Source: Acidobacterium capsulatum ATCC 51196
GTDB taxonomy: Bacteria; Acidobacteriota; Terriglobia; Terriglobales; Acidobacteriaceae
NCBI RefSeq assembly: GCF_000022565.1
Contig: NC_012483.1
Location: forward strand, 2,976,001-3,040,000
DNA length: 64,000 nucleotides
Direction of reading: 5' to 3'
Every line of letters begins with the position of its first letter. Position 1 is the first letter of the stretch. Shown here one piece after another: positions 53,144-62,001 of this stretch. The notes beneath the pieces were generated by a model. That model was not told the DNA's origin, did no database searches, and was given only the letters and a program-made list of their open reading frames with translations. The translations under genes were made by a program, and so were the position numbers.

Positions 53144-53334
53144 TTTCCAGCCCGGCGCCCCGGGTCCACGTGCCCCGGGCCCGTCCGTCCGGACCCGGAT
53201 CACGGCTGCTCTCGAAAGTTTCTCCCATCCTGCTTTGTGTCACTGCCAGTTGTCATCAGAATCTCTGCCCAGGGCGCCGAAGGCGCGTGCGCCCGGACGG
53301 CCAGTCCCGCCCGTCCCCAAGTATGCTGGTGTGC
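53144..53334. repeat. Gap with repeat relics and an orphan stop-linked element
   Basis: CCCCGGGTCCACGTGCCCCGGGCCC-like palindromes at about 53157-53200, a short GTTTCTCCCATCC relic, then a reverse-oriented stop-linked element (53273-53308). That element is not attached to any minus-strand gene. Confidence 0.65.
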
Positions 53335-54318
53335 ATGGAATTCTTTACCCTCAACGGCGCGCAGGTTTCGCGCATCGGTCTCGGCACCTGGGCCATCGGC
53401 GGCAGTGAGTGGGGCGCGGTCCCCGAGGCCGACGCCATCGCCACCTGCCTCGCCATCTTCGATCACGGCATCAACCTCATTGACACCGCGCCCATCTACG
53501 GCTTTGGCCGCTCTGAACAGCTCATCGGCAAAGCCATCCGCCAGCACGGCCGCCGTCAGGACTTCTACATCGCCACCAAGGCCGGCCTCGAATGGAACGA
53601 TCGCGGCGTCTTCTCCAACTCTGATCCCGCCCGCCTCCGGCAGGAGTTTGAGGACTCGCTCCGCCGCCTCGGCACTGACTACGTGGATCTCTACCAGATC
53701 CACTGGCCCGACACCACTCTGCCCGTCGAGCGCGCCGCCGAGGTGCTCCGCCAGCTCTTCGACGCGGGCCGCATCCGCGCCGTCGGCGTCAGCAACTTTT
53801 CCGCCGCGCAAATGGACGCCTTCTCAAAGATCGTCCCCCTGCACTCCAACCAGCCGCCCTACAACCTCTTCGAGCGCGAAATCGACGCGAGCACTCTGCC
53901 TTATTGCCACAGCCACAACATCGCCGTGCTCACCTACAGTTCGCTCTGCCGCAGCCTGCTCGCCGGCCGCCTCAAAGCCGATACGCCCATCCCCGAGGGC
54001 GACATTCGCCGCGAAGACCCCAAATTCCAGCTGCCCCGCTTCGCCCAGTACCTGCAGGCTGTCCAGCAGCTCGACGCCTTTGCCCAGCAGCACTACGGCA
54101 AGCGCGTGCTTCATCTGGCCGTGCGCTGGGTTCTCGACCGTCCCGGCATCTCCGCCGCCCTCTGGGGAGCCAAGCGCCCCGAGCAACTCGCGCCCATCCC
54201 CGAAGTCATGGGCTGGCATCTCGATGCCTCCGCCATGGCCGAGATCGATCGCATCGTCGCCGCCTGCGTTACCGATCCCGTCGGCCCCGAATACCTCACC
54301 CCCGGCGTCCGCACCTAA
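53335..54318 (+). CDS. Aldo/keto reductase
   Basis: NADPH-dependent (beta/alpha)8 reductase, about 327 residues from the ATG at 53335 (an in-frame ATG at 53323 is possible). Catalytic set: Asp in LIDTAPIYGFGRSEQLIG, Tyr in the same stretch, Lys in YIATKAGLEWN, His in YQIHWPDTTLP. RIRAVGVSNFSAAQM and WALWGAKRPEQL-like ends match the family; cofactor site residues are not resolved. Substrate unknown. Alone in its unit. Confidence 0.92.
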   Translation: MEFFTLNGAQVSRIGLGTWAIGGSEWGAVPEADAIATCLAIFDHGINLIDTAPIYGFGRSEQLIGKAIRQHGRRQDFYIATKAGLEWNDRGVFSNSDPARLRQEFEDSLRRLGTDYVDLYQIHWPDTTLPVERAAEVLRQLFDAGRIRAVGVSNFSAAQMDAFSKIVPLHSNQPPYNLFEREIDASTLPYCHSHNIAVLTYSSLCRSLLAGRLKADTPIPEGDIRREDPKFQLPRFAQYLQAVQQLDAFAQQHYGKRVLHLAVRWVLDRPGISAALWGAKRPEQLAPIPEVMGWHLDASAMAEIDRIVAACVTDPVGPEYLTPGVRT

Positions 54319-54561
54319 GCGGCAACGGGTGCCCCACGTCTCGCTTCTGAGACGTGGGATTCAAAGTTCCGAGTGCGCCGGGTGCCCCATTCAAGCCTGG
54401 TTTTGGCTTGAGTGGGGTTGCTTCTTTTGCCTCGCAGAACACCTGTATCAGGGCACGGCTTCAGCCGTGCCGGTAAGCAGCCAATAGGGACGGGCTTCAG
54501 CCCCTGCATCCCACCCACCTTTGTCATCCCGGCCAAACGAAGTCAGTGAAGGCCGGGTGCC
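54319..54561. repeat. Composite dispersed repeat, interrupted by the IS481 element
   Basis: CCCCACGTCTCG-CTTCT-GAGACGTGGG hairpin, then GGTGCCCCATTCAAG...GGCTTGAGTGGGG, CAGGGCACGGCTTCAGCCGTGCCG, GGGCTTCAGCCCCTGCATCCC and GTCATCCCGGCCAAACGAAGT. Same order as at 26404 and 28901. Confidence 0.82.
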
Positions 54562-55586
54562 TGTAGAAGGTCAAGAGGTTGTTCCTTCTTGGGATCGGCT
54601 GCTTGGCGGTTTGTAGTTGAGGCTACCATGAGGTCTTTCGTGGTTGTAGTAGTGGATCCAGGACTGCAAGTGTTGATCTCTCTGGCTGGAGTCGGTCCAG
54701 TGTTTGGCGTAAGCCCATTCGCGCATGGCTGTCTGGATGAAGCGCTCGGCCTTGCCGTTGGTTCTGGGGGTATAGGGCCGAGTGCGGCTGTGTTTGATGG
54801 CCATCTGCTGGCAAGCCTGACGGAACTGGCGAGAGCGGTAGCTGCTGCCGTTGTCGGTCAGCAGCGCGCGGATGCCGATACCATGGCTGGCGAAAAACTC
54901 AACCGCCGCGTGCAGAAAACCGATCGTGGTTTCCGCCTTCTGATCGGCCAGCATCTGGGCGAAGACCATGCGCGAGTGATCGTCGACGGCCACATGCAGA
55001 GCCAAAAAGCCCGGGTGTTCCTTCTTGCCCCGCAGCCTGCCGTCGCCGCGCAGCGAGACCTCGCCGAAGCGCGTCATGCCTTTGATGTCCAGATGCAGCA
55101 AGTCGCCTGGAGCGGCATGCTCATAGCGAACCACCGGCGGAGGCGGGTTCAGATCGCGCCATCGGCTCAGCCGCGCGCGCCGCAAAATACGGCTCACCGA
55201 AGACACGCTCACAGCGCTGCGCCGGGCGATCTGATACCCCGGCATGTAACCCCGCCGTAGCTCAATCACACTCAGCCGCAACGCCTCCGGCAAGCGCCGC
55301 GGGCTGCGATGCGGACGCGAGCTGCGGTCCCGCAAGCCATCCGAACCCTCGGCGCGATACCGGCGCACCCATTTGCCGGCCGTCTTTGCGCTCACGTTGA
55401 AGCTGGCCGCGGCCAGCTTCAACGTGCACCCGGTACAAATAACTTTTCTCGCCAACTGCTCTCGACTGTAAGGCGTTAGACGAGCATTCTGGTGAATGTC
55501 CATTCGATCTCTCCGAAGACTCTGCTTGTTCGCCACAAACAGCTTCTCCGCGAAATTTCGAATGGACAACCTCTTGAAACATCACA
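54562..55586 (-). mobile_element. IS481-family insertion sequence (1025 bp)
   Basis: Ends TGTAGAAGGTCAAGAGGTTGT and, reversed, TGTGATGTTTCAAGAGGTTGT. Flanked by a 6-bp direct repeat GGTGCC (54556-54561 and 55587-55592), a clean target duplication. The target is inside the CCGGGTGCCCCACATCTC hairpin of the dispersed repeat family; the other half lies at 55593-55620. Confidence 0.88.
54571..55503 (-). CDS. IS481-family transposase
   Basis: 310 residues from MDIHQNARLTPYSREQLARKVICTG. Helix-turn-helix LKLAAASFNVSAKTAGKWVRRYRAEGSDGLRDRSSRPHRSP, then the rve catalytic core with Asp in DLLHLDIKGM, Asp in LLTDNGSSYRS and Glu in TNGKAERFIQTAM. It ends HYYNHERPHGSLNYKPP. No stop inside; appears functional. 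Confidence 0.93.
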   Translation of the reverse strand: MDIHQNARLTPYSREQLARKVICTGCTLKLAAASFNVSAKTAGKWVRRYRAEGSDGLRDRSSRPHRSPRRLPEALRLSVIELRRGYMPGYQIARRSAVSVSSVSRILRRARLSRWRDLNPPPPVVRYEHAAPGDLLHLDIKGMTRFGEVSLRGDGRLRGKKEHPGFLALHVAVDDHSRMVFAQMLADQKAETTIGFLHAAVEFFASHGIGIRALLTDNGSSYRSRQFRQACQQMAIKHSRTRPYTPRTNGKAERFIQTAMREWAYAKHWTDSSQRDQHLQSWIHYYNHERPHGSLNYKPPSSRSQEGTTS

Positions 55587-55620
55587 GGTGCCCCACATCT
55601 CGCCTTTGAGATGTGGGTTT
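55587..55620. repeat. Right half of the dispersed hairpin after the IS481 element
   Basis: GGTGCCCCACATCTCGCCTT then TGAGATGTGGG: the palindrome CCCACATCTC...GAGATGTGGG that was split by the insertion 5 bases before it. An intact copy of the same element is at 56700-56735. Confidence 0.75.
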
Positions 55621-55640
55621 CTCCGTCTCACTGCGCTCGA

Positions 55641-56552
55641 TCAACGAACCATCAGATACGCGGCCAGGCTCCGCAGCATCTCCTGAAACACCGCGTCGTC
55701 GTCCATCTCCAGCACCCGCTCCCACACCGACTCACCCGCCAGCGTAATCGTCTCAAACGCCGTTCCTGCCTGCATCATCGCAAAGCGCAGTGCTTTCTCC
55801 GGCTCTGGATGCCGAATCTCGTTCCGGTAAACCATCAGAAGATCCACCAGCAGCATGTAGCTGTCGGCAATCAGGTTCGCCGCCTGCTTCTGAAAAGCCT
55901 TGTCCTCGGACTGCTCCAGAAACTGCCGCAGAGCCCTCCGCGCCGCCTGTGTCTGCCGGTTCTGCGAATACATCGCCGCCATCATCGCGGGCAGCGCCTG
56001 CGCAAAGGGAATCCCCTCCAGCTTCTCCGCCGTCAACTCCTCGCGATTGGTCCGCGCCGCGTGCTCCAGCATGTCCAGAAAAGCCGCCTGCAGCAGCGCG
56101 TCCTTGTCTTCAAAGCGCCGGTACACATTCGCTGCCGAAACCCCCGCGGCCTCGGCAATCTTCGGGATGGTCGCGCTCTGCAGCCCCTGCTTGCTCACCA
56201 CCTTGATGGCCGCATGCATCAACTTCCGGTGCGTCTCCTGGCTGCGCTCCTGCTGCGGCGCAAATCCGGCGCTCGCCGCCGCCTTCTTCTGGCTTGCCTT
56301 GCCGCCCGCTTTCACCTTGGGCTTCGCGGCCGCCGCACGAGGCTTCGCCGTCTTTTTCGCCGCCGCCTTCGCCTCGGTTTTCGTCGTAGCCTTTGTAGCA
56401 GCCTTCGTCGCAGTCTTCGCCGTAGTCTTTCCGGCTGCCGAAGCAGTCTTTTTCGCGGCTGGGCGCGCAGCTTTCTTTTGAGCGGATTTGGCAGCGCGGG
56501 CTCCGGCTTTCACCGGCTTGCGCGACGACTTTGAGGAGGGTTTGGGCGTCAT
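55641..56552 (-). CDS. TetR-family regulator fused to a lysine/alanine-rich tail
   Basis: About 303 residues from MTPKPSSKSSRKP (ATG at 56550-56552); an earlier in-frame start at 56597 is possible. Residues 1-90 are almost only Lys, Ala, Thr, Pro (KKAARPAAKKTASAAGKTTA), resembling histone H1-like bacterial proteins. The TetR domain starts at about 100: HRKLMHAAIKVVSKQGLQSATIPKIAEAAGVSAANVYRRFEDKDALLQAAF. The ligand domain follows and ends AGESVWERVLEMDDDAVFQEMLRSLAAYLMV. The tail should bind DNA without sequence preference, an inference. A candidate operator lies at 56585-56600. Confidence 0.85.
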   Translation of the reverse strand: MTPKPSSKSSRKPVKAGARAAKSAQKKAARPAAKKTASAAGKTTAKTATKAATKATTKTEAKAAAKKTAKPRAAAAKPKVKAGGKASQKKAAASAGFAPQQERSQETHRKLMHAAIKVVSKQGLQSATIPKIAEAAGVSAANVYRRFEDKDALLQAAFLDMLEHAARTNREELTAEKLEGIPFAQALPAMMAAMYSQNRQTQAARRALRQFLEQSEDKAFQKQAANLIADSYMLLVDLLMVYRNEIRHPEPEKALRFAMMQAGTAFETITLAGESVWERVLEMDDDAVFQEMLRSLAAYLMVR

Positions 56553-56584
56553 GCCCACCAGTCTAGCCACGAATTCATCCAAAA

Positions 56585-56600
56585 AGCGAATCCGCATTCA
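56585..56600. promoter_or_regulatory. Candidate TetR operator, copy 1
   Basis: GCGAATCCGCATTCAC, 33 bases upstream of the tetR start. Related copies: 57198-57213 (reverse), 57327-57342, 57429-57444 and 57522-57537. Consensus GCGAWTCYGCATTCAC, a two-fold-like pattern G-x-GAAT. Confidence 0.5.
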
Positions 56601-56620
56601 CTTTTCTCGCCCGCCGGTAC

Positions 56621-57120
56621 CGGAACCGCATCCCTCCCGCCCCCTGTTACCCTGGCTGGAGCAACACCCGTCCCCTTGTCATCCCGGCCAAACGAAGTGA
56701 ACCGGGTGCCCCACATCTCAAAGAGATGTGGGTGAAAAGCCCAATCAATCGAACCCTCTGTATCAGGGCATGGCCTTAACCCCTGTTGAAGGGTACGGGC
56801 TTCAGCCCGTACATCCCCACCGAAAAAAGACGGGGCTTCAGCCCTGAGGGAATGCCCTCACCCACGGATGCGTCATTCTGAGCGAAGCGAAGAATCCCGG
56901 CGATTCCTCGGATTCAAACACCGCCCGAAGTTTCTCCCACCATTCCCGTCGCATCCCTGTATCAGGGCATGGCTTCAGCCATGCCGCAAAATGCTTGTAA
57001 AAGAAGGGGCTTCAGCCCCTGACGGGTACGGGCTTCAGCCCGTACATAGCCCCGCAAAAGACACCGGGCTTTAGCCCCTGAGGGAATTCCCGCCCTCACC
57101 CCCAGTTGCCTTACTTCTCA
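56621..57120. repeat. Gene-free repeat block upstream of tetR
   Basis: Contains GTCATCCCGGCCAAACGAAGTG, the CCCACATCTCAAAGAGATGTGGG hairpin (about 56708-56734), and GTACGGGCTTCAGCCCGTAC at 56793-56812 and 57026-57045. It also has CATTCTGAGCGAAGCGAAGAATCCCGGCG (about 56872) and CAGGGCATGGCTTCAGCCATGCC (about 56964). No gene. Confidence 0.8.
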
Positions 57121-57533
57121 TTCTCTGCGTCCCTTTGATTGATAAGTGTTTTATAATCAATCGTTTATGTGACATCAATCGAGCAGGGAATGCAAATGTG
57201 AATGAGCATTCGCTTTTATGGGCGCCGCGCTTAATCATGTAAGCCTATTTATATCAATTACTTGAACGACAAATTGGCTTCACTGCGGCTTCTCGAAAAA
57301 AGCCCCTCGCAAAACCCCTTCAAAAAGAGAATCCCAATTCACATTTCCGGCGATGCCGAATAAACCTCAATCCGTCAATCTTTTACACGAGGCCTTATCC
57401 GCGCATTTCGCCCAGCGGCAGAAAAAATGCGATTCCGCATTCACTTTCCCTGCAAAATACCCATAACCCGCTGTTTTTCAATCGCATACGGAGAAAATTT
57501 ACGCAAAACCACGCCGCAAATGCGATTCTGCAT
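57121..57533. promoter_or_regulatory. AT-rich region with four copies of the 16-bp motif
   Basis: Lower GC than all flanks. Holds the reverse copy GTGAATGAGCATTCGC (57198) and forward copies at 57327, 57429 and 57522, the last overlapping the end of the UvrC-like gene. There is also an inverted repeat GATTGATAAGTGTTTTATAATCAATC near 57150. No gene seen. Confidence 0.55.
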
Positions 57534-58751
57534 TCACATTCCGGCCCGCACCACCCGGGAGACAGCCCGCAGCACCGCCTTGCCCGCAATCTCCCCCGCC
57601 GGGCTGGCAAAGACCATCTCGCCCACCCGCTTGGTCTGCGGCCTATAAAACCACCGCTTGAACAACGCCAGATGATCGGCCAGCATCGCTGAGGACGGCT
57701 TCTTCAGCCGCTCACGCAGCGCCGCGAGCGCCTCCTCCAGACGCCGGTCCAACTCATCGCGGCTCGCCGCCGGCACCGGCTCGCCCTCCGCCCGCAACGG
57801 CACCGGCTCCACCATCGTCGGGTGCGCAAACAGCGACGACGAGCCGGACTGCTCATTCGGGTGCCGCATCCCCAGCGTCGAAAAGAGCGCCGGCCCCGCC
57901 ATCTGGCCGCCCTCCAGCAGAAACAGCGCCACCGTCTCCGGCTCTACCGACGGCTGCACCATCACGCCGTGCAACTGCGTCAGCGGCCGCACCGCCTCCG
58001 GCAGCGCGCCCATCACCTCGTCCACGCGCTCCACCCGGGCATGCACCTCGGCGGCCTTCTCAAAGTCCAGCGCCTCTGAGGCGGCTTCGCGCTCGGCCGC
58101 CAGCCGGGCCCGCAGGCTCTCGCCCCGCGTCGCCAGAAAGTCATGCACCGCCGCGGCTTCCTCGTCATAGCGGGCCCGCGTGCAGCCTTCAAAGCAGGGC
58201 GCCAGGCACTTTCTCATCTCCGAATAAATGCACCCGGCAAACGCCGGGTCCGGCTCTAAATCCTCCTGGCAGCGCCGCAGCAGAAACAGGTTCAGCATCT
58301 GCTCCAGCCACCTTTCCGCCATCCATCGCGAAGGGAAGGGCCCAAACAGGTCCTCGGCCGCCTTCAGCGTCAGCCGCGTTGCCGGATACACGCGCGGAAA
58401 CTCATTCTGCATCGACATCCGCAAGAAGACCGGCGCGCGCAGATGCATGCGCTCCCGCGCCCGCTCGCCCATCGCCTCCACCGACGCCTGGTACAGGCAC
58501 AGCAGCGCCTCAAACTCTGATCCGGTGCGCGTGTACTCAATGCGGCGAATCTGCGCCGCCAGTTGCAGCCGCTTCGACTGCTCCGGCTTGGGGTCCAGCA
58601 GCCGCTTCAGCCGCCGCCGCAGATCGGGCGTGCGATTCAGATAGGGCTCCGCCCGCTCATCCGCGCCAAACAGCGCAAACACGCCCGCTTCGGCAGGAAT
58701 CTCGCTCCACGGCGGATTCTTCACATCAAAGGCCAGCGAGTGCGTCAACAT
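57534..58751 (-). CDS. UvrC-like protein lacking the C-terminal nuclease part
   Basis: 405 residues; UvrC is usually about 600. A degraded GIY-YIG-like N-terminus (AGVFALFGADERAEPYLNRTPDLRRRLKRLL, where GIY reads GVF and YIG reads YLN) is followed by a UvrC-like middle. A cysteine stretch resembling the UvrC Cys region follows (CIYSEMRKCLAPCFEGC), then a UVR motif (ALDFEKAAEVHARVERV). The RNase-H-like and HhH parts that cut 5' are absent. It may be a Cho-like or regulatory homologue; DNA repair role is inferred. No uvrA or uvrB nearby. Confidence 0.75.
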   Translation of the reverse strand: MLTHSLAFDVKNPPWSEIPAEAGVFALFGADERAEPYLNRTPDLRRRLKRLLDPKPEQSKRLQLAAQIRRIEYTRTGSEFEALLCLYQASVEAMGERARERMHLRAPVFLRMSMQNEFPRVYPATRLTLKAAEDLFGPFPSRWMAERWLEQMLNLFLLRRCQEDLEPDPAFAGCIYSEMRKCLAPCFEGCTRARYDEEAAAVHDFLATRGESLRARLAAEREAASEALDFEKAAEVHARVERVDEVMGALPEAVRPLTQLHGVMVQPSVEPETVALFLLEGGQMAGPALFSTLGMRHPNEQSGSSSLFAHPTMVEPVPLRAEGEPVPAASRDELDRRLEEALAALRERLKKPSSAMLADHLALFKRWFYRPQTKRVGEMVFASPAGEIAGKAVLRAVSRVVRAGM

Positions 58752-58989
58752 CCAGGGCTCCCGCCCTCCAGCTTACCGAATCCGTGAGGGAAGCGAAGAC
58801 GGCGGCTCGTTCGCAGGAAGGTTCCGGTGCCCCGTTCAAGCCTGCCGTTGGCTTGAGTGGGATAGTTCCACTTAAATTCTCATCCCGACCGAGCAAAGCG
58901 AGTGGAGCGACCTGCATGACCTCTCCCCCGCCAACTCCGGCAGTGCCTACCCGCAAGCAACGCGAGCGCAGAGAGAACCGGCACCAGAA
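58752..58989. repeat. Intergenic repeat block between UvrC-like and TldE genes
   Basis: GGTGCCCCGTTCAAG...GGCTTGAGTGGG hairpin (from 58829), CATCCCGACCGAGCAAAGCG...GACCTGCATGA, then AGCAACGCGAGCGCAGAG. The last 100 bases closely follow the order at 26620-26720. Confidence 0.75.
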
Positions 58990-59020
58990 GGCGCCGAAGG
59001 CGCGTACACCTGGATGGTCA
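58990..59020 (-). repeat. Stop-codon-linked GC-rich repeat (copy 4, TldE)
   Basis: Minus strand starts in the last codons of tldE: GGGACTGACCATCCAGGTGT then ACGCGCCTTCGGCGCC. The TGA inside GGGACTGA is the stop codon, so the stop is one step inside the element rather than in front. Confidence 0.65.
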
Positions 59021-60400
59021 GTCCCTCCCGGAGATGGTCATGCCGTCCACGCGCAGCGTCGGCGCCGAGGTTGAGCTGCGAAACACCAGGTCATTGCCCA
59101 TCGCGGAGATGTTCTGCAGCATGTCTTTCAAGTTCCCCGCCACCGTAACCTCCTGCACCGGGAAGGCCAGCTCGCCATTCTCAATCCACAGCCCGGCCGC
59201 GCCACGGGAGTAGTCGCCGGTGACCATGTTCACGCCGCGCCCCATCAGCCGCGTCACATAAAAGCCCGTGCCCACCTGCCGCAGAATCTCTTCCGGCGTC
59301 GTCGTTCCGGCTTCCATGAAAAGGTTGTGTGAGGCCGTGTAGGGGTTGCCCGCCAGCCCGCGCCCCGCGTTGCCCGTGCTCTGCATCTTCAGCTTGCGCG
59401 CCGTGTAGCTGTGCAGCACATAGCTCTTCAGCACTCCGTTCTCCACCAGCACATTGCGCCGCGTCGGCAGTCCCTCGCCGTCAAAGGGGCGGGTGCCAAA
59501 CCCTCCGGGAATCGTCCCGTCATCCACCACCGTCAGCCCCGGCACGGCAATCGTCTCGCCCAGCTTGCCGGCTAGAAAGGACGCTCCGCGCCACACCGCA
59601 TCGCCGCTCACCGCGTCAAAAATCGCGCCCACCAGCCCGCCTGCCAGTTCCGGCGCAAACACTACCGGAGCCTGCTGCGTCTTCACGCGCCGCGCGTCCA
59701 GCATGCGCAGCGTACGCTCGGCCGCAATGCGGCCCACCTCTTCAGGAGAGTCGAGCTTCGCGAGCGAGCGCGCATTCGAGTACCAGTAGTCGCGCTGCAT
59801 CTCGCCGTCCTTGCCCTGCGCGATGGGGCTCGCCACCACCGAGCAATACGAAGACCGGTACTCCCCGGCAAATCCCCGCGAATTGGCAAACGCCATGCGC
59901 CCGGTGGCCGCGTCAAAGCTCGCGCCATCGCTGTTCACCAGCCGCGCATCGCCCGCCAGCGAAGCGGCCTCGGCGCGCTTGGCATAGGCAATGCGCTCCT
60001 CGGTTGGCAGCGAATACACATCGTCAAAGTACAGCTCCAGATCGCCGTCCAGTTGCCCAAAGCTGCCCGGCTCCGGAAGCCCCGCAAACGGATCTTCCGA
60101 GGTCACCTGCGCCAGCGCCATCGCGCCGCGCACCAGGTGTTCAAGGCCATCCGGGGTAAGGTCGCTCGACGAACTGCTGGCCACGCGATAACCGTTCTCG
60201 CCCGCCACCAGCACGCGCAGCCCGATGCCCCGCGACCCGGACTCCTTCAGCGTCTCCACCTCGCCCATGCGCACCGTGGTCGAAAACTCATCGCCCTCGC
60301 GCACGCTCACCTCGGCATCGCTCGCCCCGGCACGCAACGCGCGCGCCACCATCTCGGTGGCGAGTTCCTGCAACGTACTCGAAATCGCCGCGTTGCTCAT
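59018..60400 (-). CDS. tldE: TldE/PmbA-type subunit of TldD/TldE protease
   Basis: 460 residues. Partner of TldD in a heterodimeric metalloprotease that matures microcins and, in some bacteria, CcdA-like or RiPP substrates. Signatures: DAEVSVREGDEFSTTVRMGEVETLKESGSRGIGLRVL, PVVFAPELAGGLVGAIFDAVSGDAV, TRRNVLVENGVLKSYVLHSYTARKL, GDYSRGAAGLWIENGELAFPVQEVTVAGN. It lacks the HExxxH of TldD, as expected for TldE. Overlaps tldD by 4 bases. Confidence 0.93.
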   Translation of the reverse strand: MSNAAISSTLQELATEMVARALRAGASDAEVSVREGDEFSTTVRMGEVETLKESGSRGIGLRVLVAGENGYRVASSSSSDLTPDGLEHLVRGAMALAQVTSEDPFAGLPEPGSFGQLDGDLELYFDDVYSLPTEERIAYAKRAEAASLAGDARLVNSDGASFDAATGRMAFANSRGFAGEYRSSYCSVVASPIAQGKDGEMQRDYWYSNARSLAKLDSPEEVGRIAAERTLRMLDARRVKTQQAPVVFAPELAGGLVGAIFDAVSGDAVWRGASFLAGKLGETIAVPGLTVVDDGTIPGGFGTRPFDGEGLPTRRNVLVENGVLKSYVLHSYTARKLKMQSTGNAGRGLAGNPYTASHNLFMEAGTTTPEEILRQVGTGFYVTRLMGRGVNMVTGDYSRGAAGLWIENGELAFPVQEVTVAGNLKDMLQNISAMGNDLVFRSSTSAPTLRVDGMTISGRD

Positions 60401-61824
60401 CGTCCCGTCCCGCCCACCGTCATCCGGTCCAGCTTCACGGTCGGCATGCCCACGCCTACCGGAACGCTCTGCCCGTCCTTGCCGCAGGTGCCCACGCCCT
60501 CATCGAGCGCCAGATCGTGCCCCACCATCGAGACATACTTCAGCGCCTCCGGCCCGTTGCCGATCAGCGTCGCATCGCGCACCGGAGCCGTCACCTTGCC
60601 ATCCTCAATCAGGTACGCCTCGCTCGCCGAGAAGACAAACTTGCCCGTCGTAATGTCCACTGACCCGCCGCCAAAGTTCACCGCATACAGCCCGCGCTTC
60701 ACACTGCGCAAAATGTCTTCCGGAGCGTCCTCGCCCGCCAGCATATAGGTGTTCGTCATGCGCGGCATGGGAATCTGCTGGTAGCTCTCACGCCGTCCGT
60801 TGCCCGTGTGCGGCATCTTCATGAGCCGGGCCGAGAGCTTGTCGCTCATGTAGCCCTTCAGAATGCCGTTCTCAATCAGCACCGTTTCCTGCGTGGCCGA
60901 GCCTTCATCGTCCACATTCAATGATCCGCGCCGGTTCTTGAGGGTGCCGTTGTCCACCACGGTGACCTTTTCGCTCGCTACAGGACGCCCGATCAGCCCC
61001 GCAAACGCCGAGGTCTTCTTGCGGTTAAAGTCCGCCTCCAGGCCATGCCCCACCGCCTCATGCAGCAGCACGCCCGGCCATCCCGGGCCCAGCACTACTT
61101 CCATCTCGCCCGCCGGAGCCGCTACCGCGCCCAGTTGCAGCAGCGCCGTCCGCGCGGCCTCGCGCGCAAAGTGCTCGGGCGTCTTTTCCGTCTCGAAGTA
61201 GTCGATCTCCACGCGCCCGCCGCCGCCCGAGGTGCCCTGCGCCGTGCGCTCGTCATTCTTCGCCAGCACAAAGACGTTCATGCGCGCCAGCGGCTGCGTG
61301 TCGCTGGCAAAGGTGCCGTCCGAGGCCGCAATCAGAATCCGCCGTAGCTCATCGGCATAGCTGGCCCGCACCTGCGTGATGCGCGAGTCATAACCCCGCG
61401 CCACCTTGTCGGCGCGGTGCAGCAGGTTGAGCTTCGCCGTAATGTCGATGTCGGCTTCCGCCCCCGGCACGGGATACAGGCTCGGGGTCCGCGTTTCTGT
61501 GAAGCCCTGCACCGGCTGCTTCGCCGGGCCGCTGGCAATCAGCGCCGCCGTGCGCGCCGCGCGCAGCAGCCGGTCAGCCGAAAGATCATCGGTATACGCA
61601 TAGCCGGTGCGCTCGCCGCTCAGCACGCGAATGCCGCATCCTGCACTCACCCCATGGCTCGCCGTCTTCACAATCGACTCGTCCAGCCCAATCGACGAGG
61701 CCGTCACCGACTCAAAATACAGGTCCGCATAATCGCCGCCCGCTGACAGCGCCTCGCCCAGACAGCGCTCCAGCAGCCGCTCGGTGATGCCAAATTTCTC
61801 AAAGAAATACTGCTTGTGATCCAT
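60397..61824 (-). CDS. tldD: TldD metalloprotease, catalytic subunit
   Basis: 475 residues. The zinc motif HExxxH is [18 protein letters not shown]; other signatures are [85 protein letters not shown], and [19 protein letters not shown]. Upstream gene of the tldD-tldE pair. Starts 177 bases before the divergent DinB-like gene. Confidence 0.94.
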   Translation of the reverse strand: MDHKQYFFEKFGITERLLERCLGEALSAGGDYADLYFESVTASSIGLDESIVKTASHGVSAGCGIRVLSGERTGYAYTDDLSADRLLRAARTAALIASGPAKQPVQGFTETRTPSLYPVPGAEADIDITAKLNLLHRADKVARGYDSRITQVRASYADELRRILIAASDGTFASDTQPLARMNVFVLAKNDERTAQGTSGGGGRVEIDYFETEKTPEHFAREAARTALLQLGAVAAPAGEMEVVLGPGWPGVLLHEAVGHGLEADFNRKKTSAFAGLIGRPVASEKVTVVDNGTLKNRRGSLNVDDEGSATQETVLIENGILKGYMSDKLSARLMKMPHTGNGRRESYQQIPMPRMTNTYMLAGEDAPEDILRSVKRGLYAVNFGGGSVDITTGKFVFSASEAYLIEDGKVTAPVRDATLIGNGPEALKYVSMVGHDLALDEGVGTCGKDGQSVPVGVGMPTVKLDRMTVGGTGR

Positions 61825-62001
61825 CGTCTGTTCACTCCTGGCTCACCTTTTGGATGTCCGAAGCCTGCCCCGCGGTGCGCGCGCCGGTCATTCCGCATGC
61901 GAGCTTCCAGCTTCGCACATTCCGGTAAAATCCCGCCCTCCATCCCCGCCTGTGACGGCCCATCTTGCGCACTCTGCCCCACTTTGGGTACCTTGCTGCC
62001 C

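Noticed and set aside
57395-57610. 71-residue minus-strand frame upstream of the UvrC-like stop
   Set aside because: Made of the repeated 16-bp motif read in frame (ECGIAF/ECRIAF); not a real protein.
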